A stretch of DNA of 64,000 nt from Neokomagataea thailandica NBRC 106555 (GCF_001598495.1 NZ_BCZB01000016.1:1-64000); one strand, 5' to 3'; counted from the stretch's first letter, positions 38,419 through 48,665 are shown. Made by a program: numbers and translations. The notes: generated by a model from the letters alone, not told the origin.

Positions 38419-38508
38419 GGCTTTGGTTCCGTTTGAAAGCGGGTCGGTTGTTGGTTACGGCCGGTAAGCTTGGTATGCGTAGCATACGGCATACCCACAG
38501 GATGGAAA

Positions 38509-40419
38509 ATGATGGATTTACATCACCAGAAATCATCAGGCACTTCAAAGGCAGGGTTCTGGCCATCTTGGGTCTCCCCTGCGCTGGTTGCAGGGAAAAC
38601 ACGTGGTTTTAACGAATTGCGTACTGCAGGGCATTGGGTTGCGTGGTTGGAAACCCGCCCAGAAGAGGCTGGGCGTAGTGTGGTAACGGCGTATAGTCCC
38701 GGTGGTGGCATTGTTGATCTTTCCGCGCGTGATGTGAGTGTTGGCTCGTCTGTCCACGAATATGGTGGTGGCGCATGGGATATGCGCCTTGGTGCTGATG
38801 GTGGGCCAGAGCTGGTATTGAGTGACCGTAAAACCGGCGCTGTATGGTTTGATGAAAAACAAGCATGTTTTAACCCACTGCATCGTTATGCGGATCTGAC
38901 ATGGGCGCCTAATGGGCAAGGTGTTTTTGCCGTGCGTGAAGTGCTGCAGGATAATGCAGAGCCGGTCGCGGCCTTAGTGTATGTGTCTCAATTGGGGGTG
39001 GAAACGCTTTTGGTGGAGGGCGCAGATTTTTATGCGGCGCCGCGTCCATCACCCGATGGAAAATGGCTGGCATGGTTTACGTGGCAGCACCCCAATATGC
39101 CATGGACACAAACCGCCTTATATATTGCTGAGATGCTTTATGACGCGGATGGCCAGCCTTATTGTGGTGAGATACAAAATATCAGTGGGTCAACGCCGTG
39201 CAGTATTATCGAACCACGCTGGAGTTCTGATGGCGCTTTATATGCAACGGAAGATTCATCTGGGCTTTGGACGCCTGTGCGTTTCCAGTGGGTTTCTGAG
39301 CAGTGGGTGCGTGTTGCCTTGCCGTCCTGCGGGATGGAAATTGGCCTGCCGCATTGGGTTTTTGGTCAGAGAAGCATAGCACCGCTTTCAGCAAACCGCG
39401 TGATGGCCTTAGCGGTGCGCAATGGCTTTAATCATGTTCAGGTGTTTCAAAATGGGGCGTGGAGCAGTGCGGCATTCGGTGTGCCAGTTCATGTGCCAGA
39501 AATTTTAGCTGATGGGCGCTTTGCATGGATTGATGCACCGCCCAATAAGCCGCAGCGTATTATGATCGGTGATGATAACGGTCATCATACCATTATTCGG
39601 CAGAGTGTAGAGTTACCCGATACGGTGACGGATGCGGATATAGCGGTTCCTTTGTCCATGACGTATGAAACAACAGGCGGTGCATGTGCTCATGCCCTGT
39701 ATTACGCACCGAGCAGCCACAAGAATACTCTGTCCGAAGGGGAATTGCCGCCATTGGTGGTGATGGCCCATGGCGGACCTACAGGCCGCGCAAATACGGG
39801 CTTTGCGTTTAAAACTCAGTTTTGGACATCCCGTGGTTTTTCGGTTTTGGATGTCAATTATCGTGGGTCTACGGGGTATGGGCGGTCGTATCGTGATGCC
39901 TTAAACGGGCAGTGGGGCGTTCTTGATATTGATGACGTATTGGCCGCCGTGCAAGCGGTGGTGGATCATGGGCAGGCTGATCCAGAACGTTGCGTCATTC
40001 GTGGTAGTAGTGCAGGCGGCTTAACCGTTTTGGGGGCTTTGGCACGGTCAAAACGTTTTGTTGCGGGTACGGTTTTGTATGGCGTAACGGATTTGCGTGG
40101 TTTGGTGGAGGAAACCCATAAATTTGAAGCACGCTATTTGGATGGTTTAATTGGCCCATATCCTGATGCAGAAGATGTGTATTTACAGCGCTCTCCATTG
40201 ACTTTTGCACAAGATATAACGGCTCCAGTCCTGTTCTTGCATGGTGATGCTGATAAGGTGGTCGCGCTCTCACAAGCGGAAGATATGGTGGCGTGTTTAG
40301 AGAAAGCTGAGCTGCATATTTATGCGGGAGAGAAGCATGGTTTTCGACAACAAGAGACGGTGATGGATGCTTTTTCTCGTGAATTGGCTTTTTATCAAGC
40401 CGTATTTGCGGCGCAATAA
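38509..40419 (+). CDS. S9-family peptidase (prolyl oligopeptidase type)
   Basis: 636 residues from the ATG at 38509 (or 38512), after GGATGGAAA; a longer frame from 38470 has no ribosome site. An N-terminal seven-bladed propeller covers residues about 40-350. The C-terminal hydrolase has VVMAHGGPTGRA, the nucleophile in IRGSSAGGLTVLGAL (G-x-S-x-G-G), aspartate in LFLHGDADKVV and histidine in GEKHGF. No signal peptide is visible, so it is cytoplasmic. It is a dipeptidyl-peptidase or acylaminoacyl-peptidase-like enzyme. Confidence 0.9.
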   Translation: MMDLHHQKSSGTSKAGFWPSWVSPALVAGKTRGFNELRTAGHWVAWLETRPEEAGRSVVTAYSPGGGIVDLSARDVSVGSSVHEYGGGAWDMRLGADGGPELVLSDRKTGAVWFDEKQACFNPLHRYADLTWAPNGQGVFAVREVLQDNAEPVAALVYVSQLGVETLLVEGADFYAAPRPSPDGKWLAWFTWQHPNMPWTQTALYIAEMLYDADGQPYCGEIQNISGSTPCSIIEPRWSSDGALYATEDSSGLWTPVRFQWVSEQWVRVALPSCGMEIGLPHWVFGQRSIAPLSANRVMALAVRNGFNHVQVFQNGAWSSAAFGVPVHVPEILADGRFAWIDAPPNKPQRIMIGDDNGHHTIIRQSVELPDTVTDADIAVPLSMTYETTGGACAHALYYAPSSHKNTLSEGELPPLVVMAHGGPTGRANTGFAFKTQFWTSRGFSVLDVNYRGSTGYGRSYRDALNGQWGVLDIDDVLAAVQAVVDHGQADPERCVIRGSSAGGLTVLGALARSKRFVAGTVLYGVTDLRGLVEETHKFEARYLDGLIGPYPDAEDVYLQRSPLTFAQDITAPVLFLHGDADKVVALSQAEDMVACLEKAELHIYAGEKHGFRQQETVMDAFSRELAFYQAVFAAQ

Positions 40420-40426
40420 GCCATAA

Positions 40427-40457
40427 AAAAACGGGGCCTGAGACAGACCCCGTTTTT
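40427..40457. terminator. Bidirectional terminator
   Basis: AAAAACGGGG (40427-40436) pairs with CCCCGTTTTT (40448-40457) around an 11-base loop, between convergent genes; T-runs are present in both directions. Confidence 0.88.
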
Positions 40458-40479
40458 CACTCATACCGCTTAAGAGTAA

Positions 40480-41982
40480 TTAGGCAGCAGCTTGTTTTGT
40501 CAGATAATCGAGTGTTTCGTTTGTTGAGCTTGCCAAGTATGGGCCACCAGACACGATTTCGATGGAGAGAACGCCATTTGCACCGACGGTACGGTTGTTA
40601 AGAATAATTTCTGCACAACCTTTCGTCCAACGGCGGCTTTCTTCGTCACGGTGTTCCCAGCCGTTCATATCATCTTGGGTAAGATGTGATGTTATTTTTT
40701 GAGTGGAAGCACCATCAAACAGCGTGATGTTACTGACCATAACGCCGAGTGCACGGCGGTCATCAACATAAGGACCAATTAGATCGCGTGGGCTGATGGT
40801 GCGTGATGTCAGATAAACACGCTCAATGCCTGCGGGCACTTGGAAAACAGCATGTTGGCCCGTGCGGCGCAGTAGAGGGAGTGTCTTACCTTCTGCTGTG
40901 ATCAGTGCGAGAGCAGCATCTTCGGTCAATTCAGGTGCGTTTTTTTCGAGAGAAAAGCCCAGTGCTTCAGCTCGTGCAGTGAGTTCTTTATGGAGAGGCT
41001 CCACGAATTCACGGCGTACTTCGAGAGCAGAAGCTGCGTCGTTTTCCCATGTTTTAGGAGTATCGAAACCACCAACGACGACTTTATTGTCAGTTTTGAA
41101 GCTGTGTCGGTTACCGGTGTCGAGGTAGCTCTCAGCCAGAGCGCCGTCTGCCATGATAACGGAGTGTTTGTTTGTTTCGATGTGATAGATTTCGAAAGAC
41201 TTCTGCTCATCAATAACAATAGAGCGGTTATTAACAAGCAAACGAGCCGGAACGAAACGACCATTTAAGAACAAGCAGTGTTCTGGTGTGACGAGAAGGT
41301 CTTTGAAAGGCACGCCTTCGCTCAGAGCATTTGCTTTGATACGGATAGCGTGTTCTTCAGTCGTTGAGGCATTGATTGTCTTATGACCAGCCCAACGAAT
41401 TGTGTCCGTATGACGGGTGCCATTTTCAAAAACGTAAATTTCGTCACCTTCAGAGAGGCTCTCGACAGCGACTGCACCTTTAGGTGTGTCAATCAATGTT
41501 CCCGGTAGGTAGCAGACACTCGCTGTCGTTGCTCCGAGAGTATATGTTTGATTTGCAGTATAATTATAAGGATTTCCAGGTATACTAATCAGAACAGTGA
41601 CGCTACTGCTGTAAGTGTTCGTGAAAGGGTTATAAGTTCCACCATAAACACGAGCAGCTAGTGTTGTATATCCGTTTTGATATAGTGCCTCAATTGTACT
41701 TGATCGTCCAGAAATATTGAAATTTACTAAAAATTTATTTGACGGTGTATTTGTTACATTGAGAGAATAAGTCTGGTTTCCGCCAAGTAGGTTAAAAATA
41801 CTTGAGCTGATATTGACATCAACCTCACCATTAGCTGAGCCGATGGTTGCGTCAGAAGTAGTGGTCCCGTTGTTTCCAATGAGAAAGCTTCCAGGATCAA
41901 TGTTGAGAATACCGCCATTGATAACAAATGCAGTATCATCGCTATAATTAACCGTTTTTTTATCAGTGACTGTGGTGACCAT
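40480..41982 (-). CDS. Hint-domain protein
   Basis: 500 residues from the ATG at 41982, which follows GGAG at eight bases; the frame reaches 42036 without support. The first 165 residues are rich in Thr, Ser, Asn and Gly, suggesting extracellular beta structure. A Hint (hedgehog/intein) module follows: VCYLPGTLIDTPKGAVAVESLSEGDEI with the splicing-type cysteine, and VTPEHCLFLNGRFVPARLL. Such domains can cleave the peptide bond before the cysteine. No classical signal peptide is seen. Function is unknown; similar proteins are common in acetic acid bacteria. Confidence 0.75.
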   Translation of the reverse strand: MVTTVTDKKTVNYSDDTAFVINGGILNIDPGSFLIGNNGTTTSDATIGSANGEVDVNISSSIFNLLGGNQTYSLNVTNTPSNKFLVNFNISGRSSTIEALYQNGYTTLAARVYGGTYNPFTNTYSSSVTVLISIPGNPYNYTANQTYTLGATTASVCYLPGTLIDTPKGAVAVESLSEGDEIYVFENGTRHTDTIRWAGHKTINASTTEEHAIRIKANALSEGVPFKDLLVTPEHCLFLNGRFVPARLLVNNRSIVIDEQKSFEIYHIETNKHSVIMADGALAESYLDTGNRHSFKTDNKVVVGGFDTPKTWENDAASALEVRREFVEPLHKELTARAEALGFSLEKNAPELTEDAALALITAEGKTLPLLRRTGQHAVFQVPAGIERVYLTSRTISPRDLIGPYVDDRRALGVMVSNITLFDGASTQKITSHLTQDDMNGWEHRDEESRRWTKGCAEIILNNRTVGANGVLSIEIVSGGPYLASSTNETLDYLTKQAAA

Positions 41983-42169
41983 GGTGTGCGCTCCATTATT
42001 TTTCACGGGAAAGAAAACAAAGTATAGGAATCGCAAGTCTTTGTTTTCTTTTTAATAACCCATATTGTTATCGAAAAAACATTATTTTTCAACATAAAAG
42101 TTATGCGTTGTTGGTATTTTATTTTATAATAATAGAGTTGTCGCTTTTTTAAATGTGAGTTTAGTTATT

Positions 42170-43216
42170 ATGAAAAAACGTGAAATTTCAAAAACAGGTA
42201 TAATGGTGAGTGATATATGCTTGGGGACCATGACATTTGGTCAGCAAAACACACAAAAAGAAGGGCATGAACAGCTGAATTTGGCACTCGAACATGGCAT
42301 TAATTTCATTGATACGGCTGAATTATACTCTATTCCTCCCCGTGCGGAAACCTATGGCGCTACGGAAACCATCATTGGAAACTGGTTTAAAGAGCGTGGA
42401 AAACGAGATGACATTATTTTAGCGAGTAAAGTGGTTGGGCGTTCACAAAATCCATGGTTCCGGCCCGACGGAGAAGAAGCGCGCTTAACATCACGGCAAA
42501 TTCGATATGCTCTGGAAGGATCTTTGCGGCGTTTACAAACGGATTATATTGATCTGTATCAGTTGCATTGGCCAGATCGTTCTATCGGTTTATTTGGTGA
42601 AGGCGGAACGACTTTTAAGGGACTGTCTGAGGTAGATGAGGTTTCGATTGAAGAGACATTATCGGTACTTGGAGATTTGGTAAAAGAGGGAAAAATTCGT
42701 CATGTTGGTCTTTCTAATGAGACTTCATGGGGTTTTTCCAAGTTTCTTGAAGCATCAAAAACAGGGTTGCCGCGCGTTGTTTCCATTCAAAATGCTTATA
42801 ATTTGTTGAATCGTACCTTTGAAATTGGTTTGGCAGAGCAGTCGTTAAGGGAGCATGTAGGGCTTTTGGCGTATTCGCCTTTGGCTCAGGGATATTTAAC
42901 AGGAAAATACTTGGATGGCGCACGTCCTAAAGGGGCACGCACTACGTTATTTGATCGTGGTCAACGCTATGAAAAACCGGGCGTTGATACGGCCATACGA
43001 TCTTATTTGTCGATAGCGCATAAGTATAATGTTGATCCTGTTCAAATGGCTGTTGCATTTGTAACATCCCGCCAGTTTGTAACGTCTAACATTATTGGTG
43101 CGACAAGTATTGATCAGCTCCAATCTGTGTTGGGTTCTGTAAATGTAGATATTACGGATGAAATGGAAAAAGATATTGATGCTGTGCATCAGTTGAATGC
43201 TAACCCTGCACCATAA
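42170..43216 (+). CDS. Aldo-keto reductase (Tas-like)
   Basis: 348 residues from the ATG at 42170 (a GTG at 42155 is also in frame). It is an NADPH-dependent barrel enzyme. Catalytic residues are in FIDTAELYSIP (D, Y), the LASKVVG lysine, and QLHWPDR (H). The length and the PPRAETYGATETIIGNWF loop match the Tas subfamily. The substrate is unknown. The gene is A/T-rich and stands alone, with an A/T-rich upstream gap. Confidence 0.88.
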   Translation: MKKREISKTGIMVSDICLGTMTFGQQNTQKEGHEQLNLALEHGINFIDTAELYSIPPRAETYGATETIIGNWFKERGKRDDIILASKVVGRSQNPWFRPDGEEARLTSRQIRYALEGSLRRLQTDYIDLYQLHWPDRSIGLFGEGGTTFKGLSEVDEVSIEETLSVLGDLVKEGKIRHVGLSNETSWGFSKFLEASKTGLPRVVSIQNAYNLLNRTFEIGLAEQSLREHVGLLAYSPLAQGYLTGKYLDGARPKGARTTLFDRGQRYEKPGVDTAIRSYLSIAHKYNVDPVQMAVAFVTSRQFVTSNIIGATSIDQLQSVLGSVNVDITDEMEKDIDAVHQLNANPAP

Positions 43217-43222
43217 AAATTT

Positions 43223-43255
43223 CAATCTGGAGCGCTGTTAAGGCGCTTCAGATTG
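43223..43255 (-). terminator. Terminator overlapping the end of the MATE gene
   Basis: CAATCTG (43223-43229) pairs with CAGATTG (43249-43255), and AGCGC with GCGCT inside. On the minus strand ATTTTT follows. The stem lies partly inside the last codons of the MATE gene. Confidence 0.65.
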
Positions 43256-44641
43256 AGATGTCTGGCCCAATTTACGGATAACGTGGAAAGCCGTTAGAAT
43301 GGCAGATGTACCAAAAATAATGGCACCGAGCGCTTGTCCGCAGATAATACCGAGTGGACCAAAATAATGTGCACCAACCCAAACTAAAGGAATGGTGCCA
43401 AGTGTAGCCCGCCCCCAGTTGAAACCGGTTGAGTAGAGCGGGTGTCCCAAATTATTGAATGCTGTATTTGCGACGAATAAAAGTCCGACAAACATATAAC
43501 TTAAAACTAACCAGCAGCAGAACCATCGAACAATCTCAATACCAATACCATGAACAGTAAAAATATCTAAGATAAGGTTGTGGCCAAGAGCGAGTAGGGC
43601 CCAAGTTGATATGACGCATAAAGCCGTGAGCTTCAGGGCAGAGATAAGCGTTTCTTTGACACGGTCAAATTTTTGTGCCCCGAGATTTTGCGCCATAATG
43701 GGCCCGACAGATCCCGTAAGAGCAAAAACCAAAGCAAACGCCACGGGAACAATACGCTCAATCGTTGCTTGACCTGAAACAGCATCAAGGCCGAAGCGTG
43801 CCATAGCATGTGTGACGAAGAGGGATCCGGCAGGTGTTGCGAGGTTGGTTGCTATAGCCGGTAATGCAATGCTGCCTACTTTTTGAATGGCGGGGCGTAT
43901 GGCTTTAAGGTTTGGCCATTCCAGCATATTGTGGCCACGTAAGTTTATAAAACCACTCGCGGTTATGGCTGCGCGGGACAGGATGGTACTTATCGCTGCG
44001 CCTTCCAGTCCTAAGTGAAAGCCAAAAATCATAATCGGATCAAGGCAGGCAGACACTGCTGCGCCGGTCAGCGTCATACGCATAGACCGGCGCGCGTCTC
44101 CCACAGCGCGCAGCAGTGCAGATAAGGCCATACCGAGGCATACGAGAGGGAGTGCAGGCGCTGTTAAGCGCAAAAATAATGTGGCTTGGTTGAGCGCAAC
44201 ATCTTTTGCACCGAGTACCCTTAAAAACTCTGGTGCAAACACGGCTGTGATAACACCAAGGATTATGGCCATACCAACCATGACAGCGAGAAAGGCAGAG
44301 CCAATGCGGCGGGCTTCGTCATGTTGGCGCGCGCCAATCAGGCGGCCAATGCAGGCACCAAGGCCAATTGTGAGGCCGATGGAAACGGAGACTTGTAGAT
44401 AGCTGATGGATGTTGAAAACGCGATGGCCCCTGTTAGGGCAGGGTTGTGTAGTTTGGAAATGTAGAAAAAATTAAGCAGATCAACCGCGAAGACAGCCAT
44501 TAACCCAATAGCCCCCGTACCGGCCATTGTAATGACATGCCGCATAATGTTGCCATGAACAAACCGAGCCGGGCGAACCGGTGAGTTGTCGGGGATGCGC
44601 GGTGCAGCAGTGATGTCAGGAGCAGGAGCCATGGCGTTCAT
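43238..44641 (-). CDS. MATE-family multidrug exporter
   Basis: 467 residues with about twelve membrane helices, e.g. GAIGLMAVFAVDLLNFFYI. The family exports cationic drugs or secondary compounds against Na+ or H+. Duplicated six-helix halves are visible, with the GxxxGP-like GSVGPIMAQNLGAQKFDRVK segment at mid-length. It is convergent with the aldo-keto reductase and divergent from flgE. The substrate is unknown. Confidence 0.9.
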   Translation of the reverse strand: MNAMAPAPDITAAPRIPDNSPVRPARFVHGNIMRHVITMAGTGAIGLMAVFAVDLLNFFYISKLHNPALTGAIAFSTSISYLQVSVSIGLTIGLGACIGRLIGARQHDEARRIGSAFLAVMVGMAIILGVITAVFAPEFLRVLGAKDVALNQATLFLRLTAPALPLVCLGMALSALLRAVGDARRSMRMTLTGAAVSACLDPIMIFGFHLGLEGAAISTILSRAAITASGFINLRGHNMLEWPNLKAIRPAIQKVGSIALPAIATNLATPAGSLFVTHAMARFGLDAVSGQATIERIVPVAFALVFALTGSVGPIMAQNLGAQKFDRVKETLISALKLTALCVISTWALLALGHNLILDIFTVHGIGIEIVRWFCCWLVLSYMFVGLLFVANTAFNNLGHPLYSTGFNWGRATLGTIPLVWVGAHYFGPLGIICGQALGAIIFGTSAILTAFHVIRKLGQTSQSEAP

Positions 44642-44764
44642 TCTGCCTTGTTCACTTTAAAAGTGCCAGAGTGGAAAAGCGTTTGTTTGTAAGCAGTTTA
44701 TTAACCAAGGGGCGGGAGTATGGTGGGAGAATTTTAAGAATGGTAGAGTGAGCGGGGAGTGTGC

Positions 44765-46018
44765 ATGTCTATTTTTAATGCGTTAAATACGGCTGTGAGT
44801 GGACTCAATGCACAGTCACACGCGTTTAGTGATTTATCGAATAATATCGCGAATAGTCAGACCATTGGTTATAAAGAAACAAACACAAGTTTTTCGGATT
44901 ATGTGACGTCACAAAATAAAGAAAGTATGCAAGGTGCTTCAGATAGTGTTTTGGCGAGTACGAATCAAAATACTGAATATCAAGGAAGTATAACATCTTC
45001 TAATAATCCCTTAGGGATGGCCATTTCCGGGCGTGGTTTTTTTAGCGTTGTATCTGCAAGTGGTGCTGCTTCTTCTCAGGGAGGGGTATCGTTTAACCCT
45101 CAGAGTTTATATACACGGAATGGAGATTTTTCTGAAAATAAAGATGGTTATTTAGTCAACACATCAGGCTATTATTTGCAAGGTTACCCCGTTCAAAGCG
45201 GAGGGGGGCTTAGTTCTACTGTTTCACCTATACAAATTCCCAATACAATATCATTCCAGCCAACAAAAAGTACACAATTGACGGTGTCTGGAAGTATTGG
45301 AAATACAATATCAACGGGGGGAACAACAACGTCTTCGGGAGTTGCTTATGATTCTCAAGGAACGGCACAAAACATTACGTTAAATTGGCAGCAATCCTCA
45401 ACTGATCCTTTGTCTTGGACAGTTTCAGCAGGAAATGGGGTAAATAGTTCAACGCATGTGATGTTTAACACTGATGGGTCTTTAAAATCGGTAGGGGATG
45501 TGGCGCAGGCGAGTGGTTCTTCTGCTACCTTTAATTATACGGGTAGTCCTCAAAATATGACCGTTAAATTGGGTCTTATTGGTAGCTCCAGTGGTGTGAA
45601 TTTAAGTACAACAAGTCATACGGCACCTGTATCTGTTATGACGTCTGATAGTGTGACGTCAGGAAATTATATAGGTTTAAGTATTCAAAAAGATGGGTCT
45701 GTTATGGCGGGTTTCGATAACGGCTTGTCTCAAATCGTCGCTAAAATCCCGTTAGCGACTTTCGCGGATTCTGATGCACTCGCCGCTCAAAATGGACAAG
45801 CCTATACAGCGACGTCAGGCTCCGGTGGTGCCAGTTTTAATGATGTCGGGACGAATGGCGCAGGGTCTTTGGTGACGTCATCTCTAGAAAGTTCAACAAC
45901 GGACCTGACAGGGGATTTGACGAAATTGGTGGTTGCTCAACAAGCATACGGGGCGAATACCAAAGTTGTATCAACATCTGATCAGATGTTGCAGACGACG
46001 CTGGCTATGATTCAATAA
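44765..46018 (+). CDS. flgE: Flagellar hook protein FlgE
   Basis: 417 residues from the ATG at 44765, which follows GGGGAG; a GTG at 44759 is also in frame. It builds the flexible hook. The flagellar rod/hook N-terminus (FNALNTAVSGLNAQSHAFSDLSNNIANSQTIGYK) and C-terminus (LVVAQQAYGANTKVVSTSDQMLQTTLAMIQ) are complete; the middle is Ser/Thr/Gly-rich. It starts an flgE-flgK-flgL group. No sigma-54 site was found in the 120-bp upstream gap. Confidence 0.93.
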   Translation: MSIFNALNTAVSGLNAQSHAFSDLSNNIANSQTIGYKETNTSFSDYVTSQNKESMQGASDSVLASTNQNTEYQGSITSSNNPLGMAISGRGFFSVVSASGAASSQGGVSFNPQSLYTRNGDFSENKDGYLVNTSGYYLQGYPVQSGGGLSSTVSPIQIPNTISFQPTKSTQLTVSGSIGNTISTGGTTTSSGVAYDSQGTAQNITLNWQQSSTDPLSWTVSAGNGVNSSTHVMFNTDGSLKSVGDVAQASGSSATFNYTGSPQNMTVKLGLIGSSSGVNLSTTSHTAPVSVMTSDSVTSGNYIGLSIQKDGSVMAGFDNGLSQIVAKIPLATFADSDALAAQNGQAYTATSGSGGASFNDVGTNGAGSLVTSSLESSTTDLTGDLTKLVVAQQAYGANTKVVSTSDQMLQTTLAMIQ

Positions 46019-46039
46019 CGCGATTGAGAGAAACGATCA

Positions 46040-47530
46040 GTGGGATTGAATAATGCTCTCTCGATTGCATCAACAGGCTTGTCTGCGGTGCAATATGCAA
46101 TGTCGGTTTCATCCCAGAATACGGCAAATGCAAGCACTGCGGGTTATATTGCAGAACAGCCAACAGTCATGGCGAGTGCAAGCGGAAGTGGCGTGATCAT
46201 TGCGGGAACACGCCTTACGGTTAATACTCAGGTCCAATCGGCTCTTTACGCTCAAAATAGTGATGTTTCGTATGAAAATACCAAACAAAATTCTTTATCA
46301 ATTATTTCTTCTCTGCAAGGGTCAACCTCTTCTGATCCGGGAGCGAGCGGAACATTATCAGATTTATTAGGGAATGTTCGCTCATCATTACTGTCATTAT
46401 CCTCTTCTATCAGTAGTAGTGCAGCACAGAGCACAGTGGTGTCGTCATCGAATAATCTTGTGCAGATGTTGAATGGTTTGAGTTCTGGTATTCAACAGCA
46501 AAGACAAAATGCACAGGATGGAGTTGTCTCTTCCGTACAAGATATCAATACAAACTTAACCACCATTGGGGCCTTATCAAGCAAGATCATGACTCTAAAA
46601 ACGGCTGGAAAAGATACGGCTGATCTGGAAAATCAGCGCTTTACGGCCCTGAATTCACTTGCGAATGACATAAACATTTCGTGGAAAGTGTCATCTAATG
46701 GAGATATGAGTATTTCAACGGCAGATGGCCTGGCGCTACCAACGCGTATGGCACCACCATCTGGGCAGGGGGTAGTCTCAAATAATTTCCCTCTTATGAC
46801 ATCAAATGCCGCAGTCTCGGTCAGTTCATGGTATCCTGGGCAAGGCAATAAAAATGCTCTTCCGGGCATTATGTTGAATGGAGTTGATATCACACAGAGC
46901 CTTAAAGGCGGCTCAGTGGGAGCAAATATAGAGTTGCGGGACAATATTTTGCCAGTGATGCAGGCACAAAGCGATTCATTTGCATATAGTTTAGCGAGCC
47001 GTTTTCAAGCGCAGGGTATGCCGCTTTTTACGGATTCTTCAGGGTATGTTCCAAATGCTGATCAAACAAACCTTCCACCACAAGGGAGTTTGGGGTTTGC
47101 GCAGTCTATACGTGTTTCAGCGCAGTATCAGATGACACCGTCTTTGCTTGGGGCGGATATGACAGGGGGTGTCCTTAAAAATGTTCTATCCAATACGTTT
47201 GGCTCGTCTTTGGCGAGCGCCCCTAGTGAAGGGTTGGGGGCGTCTGGCGCGTTAAGAACAGGATATAGCGGGCAGAACGACATTATTGGACTAGCAACAG
47301 CTCTGACCTCTGATCAAGCCGCGCAGGCAGCAGATGCAAGCAGTAATCTGTCCTTGGCAAAAACAACGCAGACAAGCCTTGCTTCGCAGTTTTCCAGTAC
47401 ATCTGGTGTATCGGTCGATAAAGAGATGGCCAATGTGGTGGCATTGCAGAACGCTTATTCTGCTAATGCAAAGGTTATTTCTGCTGTTCAGACAATGTTT
47501 ACGTCATTGCTTAGTGCTATTGGAGGGTAA
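46040..47530 (+). CDS. flgK: Flagellar hook-associated protein 1 (FlgK)
   Basis: 496 residues, start GTG at 46040. FlgK forms the first hook-filament junction ring. The N-terminus ALSIASTGLSAVQYAMSVSSQNTANASTAGY and C-terminus VDKEMANVVALQNAYSANAKVISAVQTMFTSLL are typical terminal coiled-coil regions. The body is Ser-rich. It lies 21 bp after flgE and 2 bp before flgL. Confidence 0.92.
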   Translation: MGLNNALSIASTGLSAVQYAMSVSSQNTANASTAGYIAEQPTVMASASGSGVIIAGTRLTVNTQVQSALYAQNSDVSYENTKQNSLSIISSLQGSTSSDPGASGTLSDLLGNVRSSLLSLSSSISSSAAQSTVVSSSNNLVQMLNGLSSGIQQQRQNAQDGVVSSVQDINTNLTTIGALSSKIMTLKTAGKDTADLENQRFTALNSLANDINISWKVSSNGDMSISTADGLALPTRMAPPSGQGVVSNNFPLMTSNAAVSVSSWYPGQGNKNALPGIMLNGVDITQSLKGGSVGANIELRDNILPVMQAQSDSFAYSLASRFQAQGMPLFTDSSGYVPNADQTNLPPQGSLGFAQSIRVSAQYQMTPSLLGADMTGGVLKNVLSNTFGSSLASAPSEGLGASGALRTGYSGQNDIIGLATALTSDQAAQAADASSNLSLAKTTQTSLASQFSSTSGVSVDKEMANVVALQNAYSANAKVISAVQTMFTSLLSAIGG

Positions 47531-47532
47531 CC

Positions 47533-48597
47533 ATGACCGGTATTGTAGCGGATATGGGGTATGGTACTTCTTTTTATGGAATGGCAGCAGCAGTTAATAC
47601 ATTGTCGGCGCGGCAAGATGTTTTACAGGCGGAAGTATCGACTGGGGTAAGAGCACAGGACTATGCGGGGCTTGGGGCATCTCGGACGCAAGCATTGGCT
47701 TTGCAGCCTGCTATGACACAGGTGGCAGCGTGGACAACAAACGTGCAAGAAGCGCAAGCTCAGTTATCGTCTAGCCAGAATGCGCTGAAACAAATTTCGG
47801 ATATGTCATCACAATTTACAAAGACTATAGAGACTTTGGTGGGAACGCCTTCTGCATCGTCCCTTGAAGCTGTGTCACAATCAGCACGGGATTCTTTAAC
47901 GGTTCTGGGCAATGCTTTGAACACGAAGTATGGAGAACATTATATTTTTTCAGGAAATACGGGAGAACCTCCTGTAAATGGAGATTTATATTCTTCTAAT
48001 ATGAGTAAAGATATTGCGAGTATAGTAAGCTCATTGGGTGAACAGGGTGGGCAGGGAGTGTTGCAGTTGTCGTTGCAACAGGCGTCCGCAGCAGGAAAAA
48101 ACTCCCCCTTTTCTCAAGCGCTTTCGAGCGCGCCACAAGATGTAGCCGGACGTGCAAACCAAGTTCAAACGGGGCCATCTGGAACGCAGATTGTTGGGTG
48201 GGTTGCTACGCAAGGTGGAGTACCTTCTGCTGAAACGACCGGCTCTCCCATTCGAGATTTGATGAGAAATTTAATGGTTGTTTCGTCTTTGGGGCATGTG
48301 TCCGTGGGGAGTGATGGTTATAAATCCCTTATTGCGGGTATTCAGGTGTCAAATAACACTGTGAATACAGGGTTGGCTAATGCTGCGGCGGATATGGGCA
48401 TTCAGCAAAATACATTAACAATACAGTCATCTTTTTTGACGCAGATGAACTCATCTCTCATGAGCCAGCTTGGTCAAGCAAAAGATGCTGATATTGCAAT
48501 GGTTTCTACACAATTGACAGACACACAAAACCAATTGAAAGCATCGTATAGTTTGATCGCGGATATGAAGGGTATGATGCTCGCAAATTATATTTGA
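47533..48597 (+). CDS. flgL: Flagellar hook-associated protein 3 (FlgL)
   Basis: 354 residues. FlgL joins FlgK to the filament. The flagellin-like N-terminus has [29 protein letters not shown], and the segment [16 protein letters not shown] is conserved. The C-terminal helix ([33 protein letters not shown]) is flagellin-like. It ends the visible flagellar set; flgBCDFGHI and others lie elsewhere. Confidence 0.9.
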   Translation: MTGIVADMGYGTSFYGMAAAVNTLSARQDVLQAEVSTGVRAQDYAGLGASRTQALALQPAMTQVAAWTTNVQEAQAQLSSSQNALKQISDMSSQFTKTIETLVGTPSASSLEAVSQSARDSLTVLGNALNTKYGEHYIFSGNTGEPPVNGDLYSSNMSKDIASIVSSLGEQGGQGVLQLSLQQASAAGKNSPFSQALSSAPQDVAGRANQVQTGPSGTQIVGWVATQGGVPSAETTGSPIRDLMRNLMVVSSLGHVSVGSDGYKSLIAGIQVSNNTVNTGLANAAADMGIQQNTLTIQSSFLTQMNSSLMSQLGQAKDADIAMVSTQLTDTQNQLKASYSLIADMKGMMLANYI

Positions 48598-48665
48598 AAG
48601 CGTTGAAAAAAGAATGCGCTCATCGCATATCTACAAGGAACATCTCATTAAGGAGGTTTATCGGT

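Noticed and set aside
44642-44764. Sigma-54 promoter for flgE
   Set aside because: No TGGCAC-N5-TTGC pattern was found.
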